Source: JBIQJD01 sp044507695 (GTDB taxonomy: Bacteria; Bacteroidota; Ignavibacteria; Ignavibacteriales; Ignavibacteriaceae). Taken from it: DNA of 64,000 nt. The DNA is taken from contig JBIQJD010000008.1 of the NCBI GenBank assembly GCA_044507695.1, positions 1-64,000 of the forward strand. The letters are read 5' to 3'. The position numbers were made by a program, and so were the translations under genes. Every line of letters starts with the position of its first letter. Position 1 is the first letter of the stretch. Below the pieces are notes generated by a model, which saw only the letters and a list, made by a program, of their open reading frames with translations, was not told where the DNA came from and searched no databases. Positions 33,151 to 41,280 of this stretch are shown here, piece after piece.

Positions 33151-35913
33151 ATGACTCCCGAGTTGAGGGCGAGAGAAAATATTGATAAGCAGCTTAAGGC
33201 GGCAGGATGGATTGTCCAGGATTTTAAATCATTAAATCCTTCCGACGGTTTTGGAATTGCTGTACGGGAATATCCAACCGGATCAGGTTCGGCTGATTAT
33301 ATCTTATTCATTGACCGCAAACCTGTAGGTGTAATTGAAGCAAAGAGAGAAGGACATACATTAAGCCAGGTTCATGAACAGACTGTAAGATATGCATCAG
33401 ATCAGCTTAAATATATAAAACAGATTAAAGATCTCCGCTTTAAGTATGAATCAACCGGAACTGAAACATATTTTTCCGATGGTTTAGATCCTTCACCAAG
33501 ACAGAGAGAAATTTTTCATTTCCATAAACCTGAAACTCTTCACGCATGGAGTAAAGAAGAAGATTCACTAAGAGGAAGGTTAAAGAAATTTCCTGCACTC
33601 AGTTCATCCGGTTTGCGGGTATGTCAGTTCAATGCAATAATAAATCTCGAAGAATCTTTTGCCTTAAATAAACCCCGTGCACTTATTCAAATGGCTACAG
33701 GTGCCGGCAAAACCTTTACAGCCATTACCTCTGTATATCGATTGCTGAAATTTGCAAAAGCAAGAAAGATATTATTCCTTGTTGATACAAGAAATCTTGG
33801 CAAACAGGCAGAGCAGGAATTTTGTGCATATAAACCTGTTGATGATAAGCGCCTCTTTCCTGAGCTTTATACTATTCAAAGGTTGCAATCAAACTTTATT
33901 GATCCCTCTGCACAGGTTTGCATAAGTACTATTCAAAGGATGTATTCAATTCTTAAAGGAAAAGAACTTGATGAATCCCTTGAAGAAAATTCTCCTTATG
34001 AATCTAAAATATTAGATAAACCTGTCGAGATAGCTTATAATCCCAATGTTCCCATTGAAACATTTGACTTCATTATTATTGATGAGTGCCATCGTTCAAT
34101 TTATAATTTGTGGAAACAGGTTCTCGATTACTTCGATGCTTTTATGATTGGCTTAACTGCCACACCCGATAAACGCACCTTTGCTTTCTTTCATGAGAAT
34201 GTTGTAAGTGAATATACTCTTAAGCAATCAATTGCTGATAAAGTAAATGTAGGATATGATGTTTATACAATTGAAACCGAGATAACAAAGAAAGGTGCAG
34301 CGATAAAAGCAAAACAATATGTGAACCTTAGAAATAAAATGACACGCAAAAAAGAATGGCGCCAGCTTGAGGATGAAGTTGTTTATGAAGGAAATCAGCT
34401 TGACAGGGATATTGTTAATCCAAGTACAATAAGACAAATAATAAGAGAATATAAAAGAGTTCTGAATGAAGAATTCTTTCCTGAAAGGGATCCCGGGTTT
34501 GAGGTTCCCAAAACATTAATATTTGCCAAGACCGATAGTCACGCTGAAGATATTGTTCATATTGTACGTGAAGAGTTTGGTGAAGGAAATGATTTCTGCA
34601 AAAAGATTACTTATAAAGCTGAAGATGAAGACCCCGAATCAATTCTGCAGAGGTTCAGAACATCATACAACCCGCGTATAGCAGTTACTGTAGATATGAT
34701 TGCAACAGGTACTGATGTAAAACCGATTGAAGTTTTAATTTTTATGCGCGATGTCCGTTCACGCAATTATTTCCAGCAGATGATCGGAAGAGGAACCCGC
34801 TCTTTTTCAAAAGATGAACTTGTTAAAGTAACTCCGGGCGCAAAACTGAACAAGGAAAGATTCTATATTATTGATGCAGTAGGTGTTTTTAAATCGGTTA
34901 AAGTTGATTATCCCATCGTAGATAAAAAACCTTCCGTGCCTCTGAAGGATCTTATGAAAATGGTTATACTGCAGCCCGATGAGGATAATGTTACTTCTCT
35001 TGCTTCAAGGTTAACAAGACTCGATAAACAAATATCCGAAACAGACAGAGAAAAATTTAAGCAGCTCTCCGGCGGAAAAGATATTACTGAAATAGCCAAT
35101 GATCTCGCAAATATTTATGATCCCGATTTCCAGATTGCTTTAGTGGGACAGATTAATAATCTGTCCCACGATGAAGAACCTACCGAAGAACAAATCCGGT
35201 CAACCATTCAGCCGGTAATTCAATCAGTCATAAAACCATTTGATAATCCGGAGTTCCGTGATTTCATCGAGACTGTCCGCAAAAAGATTTACCAGATAAT
35301 TGATGAAACAAATATTGATAGGATAATCCATTCTGCTTTTGATTCTTCAGCAAAAGAAAATGCGGATGAAATTATTAATAACTTCAGAAAATTTATTGAA
35401 GAGAATAAAGATGAAATAATAGCATTGAAGATTCTTTACTCCCAGCCGGAGCGGAGAAAAGAATTAACATATAAAATGATAAAAGAACTTCGTGATGCAT
35501 TAATTAATCCTCCGTACAATTTAACTCTTGAACAGGTTTGGAATGCTTACCAGAGAGTTAAGCCCAATCTTATAAAAACAGTAACACCGCAAAGAATGTT
35601 AACGGATATTATTTCACTTATAAGATTTGAAATTGGTATTGATAAATTTCTGGAACCCTACAGTGAAATTATTAACCGCAATTTTAAGGAGTGGGTATTC
35701 AGAAGAAATGCAGGACCCGTGCAATTTACAGAAGAGCAAATGGAATGGCTGAGAATGATTAAAGACCATATAATTTCTTCTGTAAGAATTGAAAAGGATG
35801 ATTTTGAACTCGCACCATTTGTTGATGAGGGTGGACTGGGAAAATTTTATCAACTCTTTGGCGGAGAAATAGAAAAGATAATTGAGGAAATAAATAGAGA
35901 ATTAGCAGCATAA
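33151..35913 (+). CDS. hsdR: Type I restriction endonuclease subunit R
   Basis: 920 residues. The N-terminal nuclease domain has D49 in SADYILF and E63-x-K65 in VIEAKRE, a PD-(D/E)xK site. Walker A is MATGAGKT (181-188) and the motor's Walker B is IIIDECH (around 308-314). Later helicase motifs are in GLTATP, TDVKPI and QMIGRGTR. It cuts unmodified DNA after ATP-driven translocation, in a complex with HsdM and HsdS. The gene is followed by one kilobase of repeats rather than by hsdS directly, and its last codons are duplicated at 36482-36525. Confidence 0.95.
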   Translation: MTPELRARENIDKQLKAAGWIVQDFKSLNPSDGFGIAVREYPTGSGSADYILFIDRKPVGVIEAKREGHTLSQVHEQTVRYASDQLKYIKQIKDLRFKYESTGTETYFSDGLDPSPRQREIFHFHKPETLHAWSKEEDSLRGRLKKFPALSSSGLRVCQFNAIINLEESFALNKPRALIQMATGAGKTFTAITSVYRLLKFAKARKILFLVDTRNLGKQAEQEFCAYKPVDDKRLFPELYTIQRLQSNFIDPSAQVCISTIQRMYSILKGKELDESLEENSPYESKILDKPVEIAYNPNVPIETFDFIIIDECHRSIYNLWKQVLDYFDAFMIGLTATPDKRTFAFFHENVVSEYTLKQSIADKVNVGYDVYTIETEITKKGAAIKAKQYVNLRNKMTRKKEWRQLEDEVVYEGNQLDRDIVNPSTIRQIIREYKRVLNEEFFPERDPGFEVPKTLIFAKTDSHAEDIVHIVREEFGEGNDFCKKITYKAEDEDPESILQRFRTSYNPRIAVTVDMIATGTDVKPIEVLIFMRDVRSRNYFQQMIGRGTRSFSKDELVKVTPGAKLNKERFYIIDAVGVFKSVKVDYPIVDKKPSVPLKDLMKMVILQPDEDNVTSLASRLTRLDKQISETDREKFKQLSGGKDITEIANDLANIYDPDFQIALVGQINNLSHDEEPTEEQIRSTIQPVIQSVIKPFDNPEFRDFIETVRKKIYQIIDETNIDRIIHSAFDSSAKENADEIINNFRKFIEENKDEIIALKILYSQPERRKELTYKMIKELRDALINPPYNLTLEQVWNAYQRVKPNLIKTVTPQRMLTDIISLIRFEIGIDKFLEPYSEIINRNFKEWVFRRNAGPVQFTEEQMEWLRMIKDHIISSVRIEKDDFELAPFVDEGGLGKFYQLFGGEIEKIIEEINRELAA

Positions 35914-35922
35914 TTATTTTTA

Positions 35923-36128
35923 TATGTCGTCCCTATGGGACGAGATTTCTTTTTCTGTTAAATTTTTTTTAGAAATATTTTATCCCTAAAGGGATAATAA
36001 AAATCAATTATGGAATAATTAAATAAAAAAAGGAATTACCTGTTAAATCTAAATTGTCCCGTTAGTGACAACATATTTATAGAAAATTTTATAGAACAAT
36101 AGACCAAAGTCCCTTTAGGGACGACATA
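35923..36128. repeat. Composite palindromic unit 1 (206 bp)
   Basis: Ends are inverted: TATGTCGTCCCTA at the left and TAGGGACGACATA at the right. Inside are four TCCC/GGGA palindromes: CGTCCCTATGGGACG, TTATCCCTAAAGGGATAA, TTGTCCCGTTAGTGACAA and AAGTCCCTTTAGGGAC, at roughly 60-base intervals. The unit begins ten bases after the hsdR stop. Confidence 0.75.
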
Positions 36129-36160
36129 GAAAATGATTTATTTAAAGATGAAAATAAAAA

Positions 36161-36363
36161 TATGTCGTCTCTATGGGACGAGGTTTCTTTTTCCGTTACA
36201 TATTTTTCTAGAAATATTTTATCCCTAAAGGGATAATAAAAATCATTATGGAATAAATTAACAAAAGAAATAACCTGTTAATCTAAAATTGTCCCGTTAG
36301 GGACAAAATATTTATAGAAAATTTTATAGAACAATAGACCAAAGTCCCTTTAGGGACGACATA
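36161..36363. repeat. Composite palindromic unit 2 (203 bp)
   Basis: A near-copy of unit 1 (above 85 percent by eye), with the same terminal repeats and four internal palindromes. The 32-base stretch between units reappears ahead of unit 4 (ATGAAAATAAAAA). Confidence 0.75.
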
Positions 36364-36366
36364 AAA

Positions 36367-36477
36367 TGTCTGAACCACGATTCACAAGATTAGAGGATTA
36401 TCAGGATTAAAGAGTAAAAAATCCTGCGAATCTTAAATCCTGTAAATCGGTTAATCCGATAAATCCCGGTTCAGACA
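36367..36477. mobile_element. MITE-like element with TGTCTGAACC terminal repeats
   Basis: 111 bases bounded by TGTCTGAACC (36367-36376) and GGTTCAGACA (36468-36477), a perfect 10-bp inverted repeat. The inside is made of GGATTA/AATCCTG heptamers. From memory, elements with these ends and AATCC-rich cores are widespread in Bacteroidota-type genomes. It separates unit 2 from the second hsdR end. Confidence 0.6.
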
Positions 36478-36481
36478 GTTA

Positions 36482-36525
36482 CAGAAAAAATTATTGAAGA
36501 AATAAATAAAGAATTAGCAGCATAA
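36482..36525 (+). pseudogene. Remnant of a second hsdR 3' end
   Basis: This stretch encodes TEKIIEEINKELAA followed by TAA, against EKIIEEINRELAA at the end of the intact hsdR (stop at 35911). Of the differing codons, three are synonymous third-base changes (AAG/AAA, ATA/ATT, GAG/GAA) and one is Arg to Lys. The same downstream repeat (TATGTCGTCCCTA...) follows both copies, 612 bases apart. The pattern looks like the end of a different hsdR allele rather than a fresh tandem copy. Confidence 0.6.
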
Positions 36526-36535
36526 ATTATTTTTA

Positions 36536-36722
36536 TATGTCGTCCCTACGGGACGAGGTTTCTTTTTCTGTTATATATTTTCTAGAAATATTTTATCCCT
36601 AAAGGGATAAGAAAATCAATTATGAAATAATTAATAAAAAGGGAAAACCTATTATTCTAAATTGTCCCGATAGGAACAAAATATTTATAGAATAAATTAT
36701 ACAATTCCTTTGGGCTGACCTT
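36536..36722. repeat. Composite palindromic unit 3, right end degenerate
   Basis: Begins TATGTCGTCCCTACGGGACGAG and repeats the first three palindromes of units 1 and 2. The right end, expected as AAAGTCCCTTTAGGGACGAC, is corrupted to TTCCTTTGGGCTGACC near 36701-36720. Confidence 0.65.
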
Positions 36723-36770
36723 CTGTGGACAGAGAAGAGATAGAATGATATTATTAATGATGAAAATAAA

Positions 36771-36865
36771 AAATCTATTATTCTGAATTGTCCCGATAGG
36801 GACAAAATATCTATAGAAAAATTTATACAACAATAATAAATCAAAGTCCCTTTAGGGACGACATA
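36771..36865. repeat. Composite palindromic unit 4, left half missing
   Basis: Only the right half is present: TTGTCCCGATAGGGACAA, then AAAGTCCCTTTAGGGACGAC and CATA at 36865. It ends five bases before the small ORF that overlaps hsdS. Confidence 0.65.
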
Positions 36866-36869
36866 GAAA

Positions 36870-36986
36870 ATGGCTATCAGAAAAACCGGAAAGATTGCAT
36901 CAAAATTATTTATTCAAGCCTCAGAATATATACAATCAGATTTATTAAATAATAAGATTAAAAATTTACTTAATAATGAATTCTAA
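36870..36986 (+). CDS. Small ORF (38 aa) overlapping the hsdS start
   Basis: ATG 36870 to TAA 36986, reading MAIRKTGKIASKLFIQASEY...NNEF, Lys/Asn/Ile-rich and probably helical. It overlaps the hsdS start (36976) by 11 bases in another frame, which could couple translation. It lies directly after the last palindrome and may be the tail of a gene destroyed by the repeats or a leader for hsdS. No family recognised. Confidence 0.3.
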   Translation: MAIRKTGKIASKLFIQASEYIQSDLLNNKIKNLLNNEF

Positions 36987-38304
36987 CCTTCCCCCTCACT
37001 GGTCCTGGGTTAAACTTGGTGATGTTGTCGATAATTTTAAAAGAGGTCCTTTCGGAAGTGCAATAAAGAAATCATTTTTTGTATCAAAAGGATATAAAGT
37101 CTACGAACAAAAAAACGCAATTTATCATACATATGAGTTAGGTAATTATTTTATTAATGAGGAAAAGTTTCAAGAGCTTAATGATTTTGAAGTTAATCCT
37201 GGTGATTTTATAGTAAGCTGTTCAGGAACTATTGGAAAAATCTATCGGTTACCATCCAATGCTCCAAGAGGTATTATCAATCAAGCGCTTCTTAGAATAC
37301 GATTAAAGGAACAAATAATTGCAGAAAAATATTTTATTGAATTATTTAAATCCTTTTGGTTCCAAAAGAAAATACTAGTTGAAACACGCGGTTCAGCTAT
37401 GTTAAATATAGCTGGGGTTAAAGAATTGAAGCAAATATCCATCCCCCTTCCACCACTCCACGAGCAAAAAAAAATTGTTGAGAAGATTGAAGAACTCTTC
37501 AGTGAACTGTATAATGGTGCTGCTTCTCTTAAGAAAGCTAAAGAGCAAATTAAACTCTACAGGCAGAGTGTGCTTGCTGCTGCGTTCTCAGGTCGTCTGT
37601 TAGGGAAAGATGACATCTTTCAGAAACAGAACAGCAAGCTAAAAGATGCCATCTTTAGCGGCAAAGCAGCAGAACCACAAGTAAAATATAACAGCCAGAC
37701 TTTACCGGATGGATGGAAATGGGTGAAGTTGGGGGATATTAGTAGTAAAATTCAATATGGTTTTACTGAGTCAGCTTCATCAGAAAAAATTGGTCCGAAG
37801 TTTTTGAGAATAACAGATATTCAAAATGGAAATGTAAATTGGATGGAAGTTCCTTATTGTAAGATATCAGATGACCAGAAACATAAATATCTATTAAATG
37901 AAGGGGATATTGTGTTTGCAAGAACAGGCGCCACAGTTGGTAAAAGCTTTTTGATTACAGGAAAAATTCCAGAAAGTATTTTTGCTTCTTATTTAATAAG
38001 AATTAAACTGGTTGCTGACATAAATAAAAAATATGTCTATTTCTTTTTTCAGAGTTTAAATTATTGGAAACAAATTACAGAAGGACAAGTTGGTATCGGA
38101 CAACCAAATGTAAATGGCACAAAATTATCTAAACTTTTAATTCCAATCTGTCCAATAGTCCTACAACACCAAATCGTTTCAGAAATAGAGAAGCGTTTTT
38201 CTGAGGCAGACAATCTTGAAAAAGCAATTGATGAAAGCCTGCAAAAATCAGAAGCACTCAGGCAAAGTATTTTAAAAAAGGCATTTGAAGGGAGATTGGT
38301 ATAA
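36976..38304 (+). CDS. hsdS: Type I restriction-modification specificity subunit S
   Basis: 442 residues with two target-recognition domains. The first begins LPPHWSWVKLGDVVDNFKRGPFGSAIKK, the second LPDGWKWVKLGDISSKIQYGFTESAS (about residue 238). Each is followed by a conserved helix pair: LPPLHEQKKIVEKIEELFSE...LYRQSVLAAAFSGRL in the centre and LQHQIVSEIEKRFSEADNLEKAID...LRQSILKKAFEGRLV at the end. HsdS sets the DNA sequence read by both restriction and methylation. There is no sign of truncation or of an inverted spare copy nearby. Confidence 0.95.
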   Translation: MNSNLPPHWSWVKLGDVVDNFKRGPFGSAIKKSFFVSKGYKVYEQKNAIYHTYELGNYFINEEKFQELNDFEVNPGDFIVSCSGTIGKIYRLPSNAPRGIINQALLRIRLKEQIIAEKYFIELFKSFWFQKKILVETRGSAMLNIAGVKELKQISIPLPPLHEQKKIVEKIEELFSELYNGAASLKKAKEQIKLYRQSVLAAAFSGRLLGKDDIFQKQNSKLKDAIFSGKAAEPQVKYNSQTLPDGWKWVKLGDISSKIQYGFTESASSEKIGPKFLRITDIQNGNVNWMEVPYCKISDDQKHKYLLNEGDIVFARTGATVGKSFLITGKIPESIFASYLIRIKLVADINKKYVYFFFQSLNYWKQITEGQVGIGQPNVNGTKLSKLLIPICPIVLQHQIVSEIEKRFSEADNLEKAIDESLQKSEALRQSILKKAFEGRLV

Positions 38305-38345
38305 CCATGCCGGGCTTCAATCAAGATATTTTCATAATTAAGCTT

Positions 38346-38453
38346 CTTTAATTATAAATTAACATAATTAAAGAAACCCAAATAAATTTAATTATAAATT
38401 ATGATAATTAAGAAAAACTCACTATACTTAATTATAAATTTTTATATTTAAAG
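38346..38453. promoter_or_regulatory. Three phased inverted repeats upstream of fic
   Basis: CTTTAATTAT-N8-ATAATTAAAG starts at 38346 with perfect 10-bp arms. A second copy (arms TTAATTAT/ATAATTAA) occupies about 38386-38413 and a third, imperfect one about 38426-38453. All have an 8-base spacer opening with AAATT, and they recur every 40 bases, about four helical turns. A lone right half lies at 38334-38342. This fits an autoregulatory operator array for the downstream Fic protein, which has a C-terminal winged helix. Confidence 0.6.
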
Positions 38454-38470
38454 ACGAACCCCAAAACCAG

Positions 38471-39607
38471 ATGAAATTTGAAGAATTCAAAAGCGGCAGG
38501 TATATTCAACAGCAGGGGTATAAGAGCTTCTCTCCTGCCAGAATTAATCAGCAATGGACATGGGAAGAGGGTAAAATCAATACTCTGCTTGCCGAGGCAA
38601 ACAGGAAACTTGGTTCATTAGACACATTTGCATTACAGGTTCCGGATATTGATATCTTTATAGAAATGCACATTGCTAAAGAAGCTGCAAAGTCCAGCAG
38701 AATTGAAGGAACGCAAACAGAAATTGAGGAGGTAATAAAGAAGGAATCAGATATTACCCCTGAAAGAAAAGATGATTGGCGGGAAGTTCGCAACTATATT
38801 GATGCGATGAACAGTTCAATAAATAAACTTAAAACCTTACCGGTTTCAACTAGGCTGTTGAAAGATGCACATAGAATATTAATGCGGGGTGTCAGAGGTC
38901 AGAACAGGAATCCCGGTGAATTTCGCATCACCCAGAACTGGATCGGTGGGGCAGCAATACAGGACGCCGTTTATGTACCGCCTGTCCATACAGAAATTAA
39001 TGAACAAATGAGTGATCTGGAGAATTTTCTGCATAATGATCAGATTGATGTACCTGTTCTGATTAAAGCAGGGATTGCTCATTACCAGTTTGAAACGATC
39101 CATCCGTTCCTTGATGGAAATGGAAGAATAGGTCGGCTGCTGATTACTCTTTACTTAGTGAGTACAAAACTGCTTGTGAAACCGTCACTTTATTTATCAG
39201 ACTACTTTGAGAGGCATCGTCAGCTTTATTATGATAATCTTAATAATGTAAGAATAAAAAATGATCTTGCTCAGTGGATTAAGTTTTTTCTGGTTGGAAT
39301 TATCGAAACAAGTGATAAAGCAATTAATACGTTCAAACAAATACTGGTTCTTAAGGAAAGAACAGAAGATAATTTGTTACCTGAACTCGGGAAGAAATTG
39401 CCAAAAGCCAAACAATTAATGAAATATTTATACAGAAAACCTGTTATCAATGTCCAGGAAATTCAGGATGAGTTGAAAGTATCATTACCAACAGCTAACT
39501 CGCTGATATCGGATTTTGAGAGACTTAAAATACTCAAAGAAAAAACGGGATATAGAAGAAATCGTGAGTTTGAATTTACCGAATATCTGAATCTTTTTAA
39601 GGAATAA
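38471..39607 (+). CDS. Fic-domain protein with C-terminal winged helix
   Basis: 378 residues. The Fic core motif is HPFLDGNGRIGR, with the catalytic His at 211; such enzymes transfer AMP or related groups to target proteins. An N-terminal inhibitory helix is present: S75-S-R-I-E79-G80, matching (S/T)xxxE(G/N), so the protein carries its own brake (class II). Residues about 310-370 (KQLMKYLYRKPVINVQEIQDELKVSLPTANSLISDFERLKIL) are a winged helix-turn-helix. The gene lies between hsdS and hsdM, four bases before hsdM, so the methylase is translated from the same message. Confidence 0.9.
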   Translation: MKFEEFKSGRYIQQQGYKSFSPARINQQWTWEEGKINTLLAEANRKLGSLDTFALQVPDIDIFIEMHIAKEAAKSSRIEGTQTEIEEVIKKESDITPERKDDWREVRNYIDAMNSSINKLKTLPVSTRLLKDAHRILMRGVRGQNRNPGEFRITQNWIGGAAIQDAVYVPPVHTEINEQMSDLENFLHNDQIDVPVLIKAGIAHYQFETIHPFLDGNGRIGRLLITLYLVSTKLLVKPSLYLSDYFERHRQLYYDNLNNVRIKNDLAQWIKFFLVGIIETSDKAINTFKQILVLKERTEDNLLPELGKKLPKAKQLMKYLYRKPVINVQEIQDELKVSLPTANSLISDFERLKILKEKTGYRRNREFEFTEYLNLFKE

Positions 39608-39610
39608 TAA

Positions 39611-41068
39611 ATGACGACAGCATCAATCGTTCAACGCGTGTGGAATTACTGCAACACCTTAAGAGATGATGGTGTGAGCTATGGTGATTACCTCGAGCAG
39701 CTTACTTATCTGCTTTTCTTAAAGATGGCAGATGAATATTCCAAACCACCATACAGCAGAGAAATTAATATCCCTAAAAATTTAAACTGGGAAAGTCTGC
39801 TTAATAAAAGCGGTGCCGAATTAATGGCTCACTATATAAAAATTCTTGATGAGCTTGGAAAAGAAAAAGGGATGATAGGTGAAATCTTTTTTGATTCAGG
39901 CAATAAAATAAAAGACCCGGCAAAGCTTTATAAACTGGTTCACCTTATTGATGATGAAAACTGGGTTGTGCTCGGTGCTGATGTAAAAGGTGATATATAC
40001 GAGGGGCTGCTTAAGAAAAATGCGGAAGATATTAAATCAGGTGCGGGGCAATATTTTACGCCGAGAGCATTAATTAAAGCAATGGTTGAATGTTTAAAAC
40101 CCGAACCTAATAAAAGTATTGCGGATCCTGCCTGCGGTACAGGCGGATTTTTTCTTGCTGCTTATGATTATATCTCCGACAATTATAAATTAGATAAAGA
40201 TCAGAAAGAATATCTGAAGTATAAAACCTTTAAAGGATGGGATATTGTTCCCGATGCAGCACGATTATGTTTAATGAATTTATATCTTCATAACATTGGT
40301 GATTTAAACAGTGAACCGCCGATAGACAGAGCAGACAGCCTGCTTGCTGCTCCATCAGAAAAATTTGATTATGTTTTAACCAATCCTCCTTTTGGCAAAA
40401 AGAGCAGTACTACAATAACAAACAAAGACGGCACAATAAAAAAAGAATCGCTGACTTATGAAAGACAGGATTTCTGGACAACAACATCAAACAAGCAGTT
40501 AAATTTTGTTCAGCATGTCCGTTCCATGTTAAAAGCAGATGGTAAAGCTGCGGTTGTTGTTCCCGATAATGTTTTATTTGAAGGAGGTGCCGGAGAAAAA
40601 GTAAGAAAGCGGTTACTTGAAACAACAGATTTGCATACAATTCTAAGACTGCCCACAGGAATCTTTTATGCCCAGGGTGTAAAAGCAAATGTAATTTTCT
40701 TTGATAATAAACCTGCTTCAAAAACTCCATGGACAAAAGAAATCTGGTTTTATGATCTCCGCACGAATATGCACTTTACACTTAAAACCCAGCCATTGGA
40801 GTATGATGATTTAGAAGATTTCATTAAATGCTACAATCCACAAAACAGATTTAAACGTAAAGAAACTGAACGTTTCAAAAAATTTACCTATGATGAAATA
40901 ACAGCAAGAGACAAGACCAATCTGGATATTTTCTGGTTAAAGGATGAATCTTTGGGGGATATAGAAAATCTTCCCAGTCCGGATACGCTTGCAATTGAGA
41001 TAGTAGAAAATCTGGAAGCTGGTTTAGATAGTTTCAGGCAGATCATTGAAAGACTGAATCAGAAGTAA
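39611..41068 (+). CDS. hsdM: Type I restriction-modification methyltransferase subunit M
   Basis: 485 residues. N-terminal helical HsdM domain (YGDYLEQLTYLLFLKMADEYSK), then the SAM motif DPACGTGGFFLAAYDYI (from residue 172) and the adenine-N6 catalytic motif NPPFGKK (258-264). It methylates the target adenine and forms the core of the R2M2S complex. Length is normal. It is the last gene of the locus, separated from hsdS by fic, whereas hsdM usually precedes hsdS. Confidence 0.95.
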   Translation: MTTASIVQRVWNYCNTLRDDGVSYGDYLEQLTYLLFLKMADEYSKPPYSREINIPKNLNWESLLNKSGAELMAHYIKILDELGKEKGMIGEIFFDSGNKIKDPAKLYKLVHLIDDENWVVLGADVKGDIYEGLLKKNAEDIKSGAGQYFTPRALIKAMVECLKPEPNKSIADPACGTGGFFLAAYDYISDNYKLDKDQKEYLKYKTFKGWDIVPDAARLCLMNLYLHNIGDLNSEPPIDRADSLLAAPSEKFDYVLTNPPFGKKSSTTITNKDGTIKKESLTYERQDFWTTTSNKQLNFVQHVRSMLKADGKAAVVVPDNVLFEGGAGEKVRKRLLETTDLHTILRLPTGIFYAQGVKANVIFFDNKPASKTPWTKEIWFYDLRTNMHFTLKTQPLEYDDLEDFIKCYNPQNRFKRKETERFKKFTYDEITARDKTNLDIFWLKDESLGDIENLPSPDTLAIEIVENLEAGLDSFRQIIERLNQK

Positions 41069-41280
41069 AAATCAGCATTCCGTCATTTACTACCCGCATA
41101 ATTAAAATATAAATCCGGCAAACCATCCTCATTTATAATTCAGGGTATGAATTAGTAACCTCAGTTTTTTGTTGATTAATTAAAAATTTTGTGTTTTCTT
41201 GAGTCTGGAATTTCAACACCGTAACATCTAACTACTTAATTATTATCAAGGTTATTTTATCATTTAAAGGGTGGTAAAAA

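Noticed and set aside
35914..36869. CRISPR array between hsdR and hsdS
   Set aside because: Repeats are long, palindromic and of unequal spacing, spacers are not unique, and no cas genes are present.
36870..41068. Phase-variable hsdS with inverted spare specificity cassette
   Set aside because: Only one hsdS is present, no recombinase gene and no inverted partial hsdS within the window.
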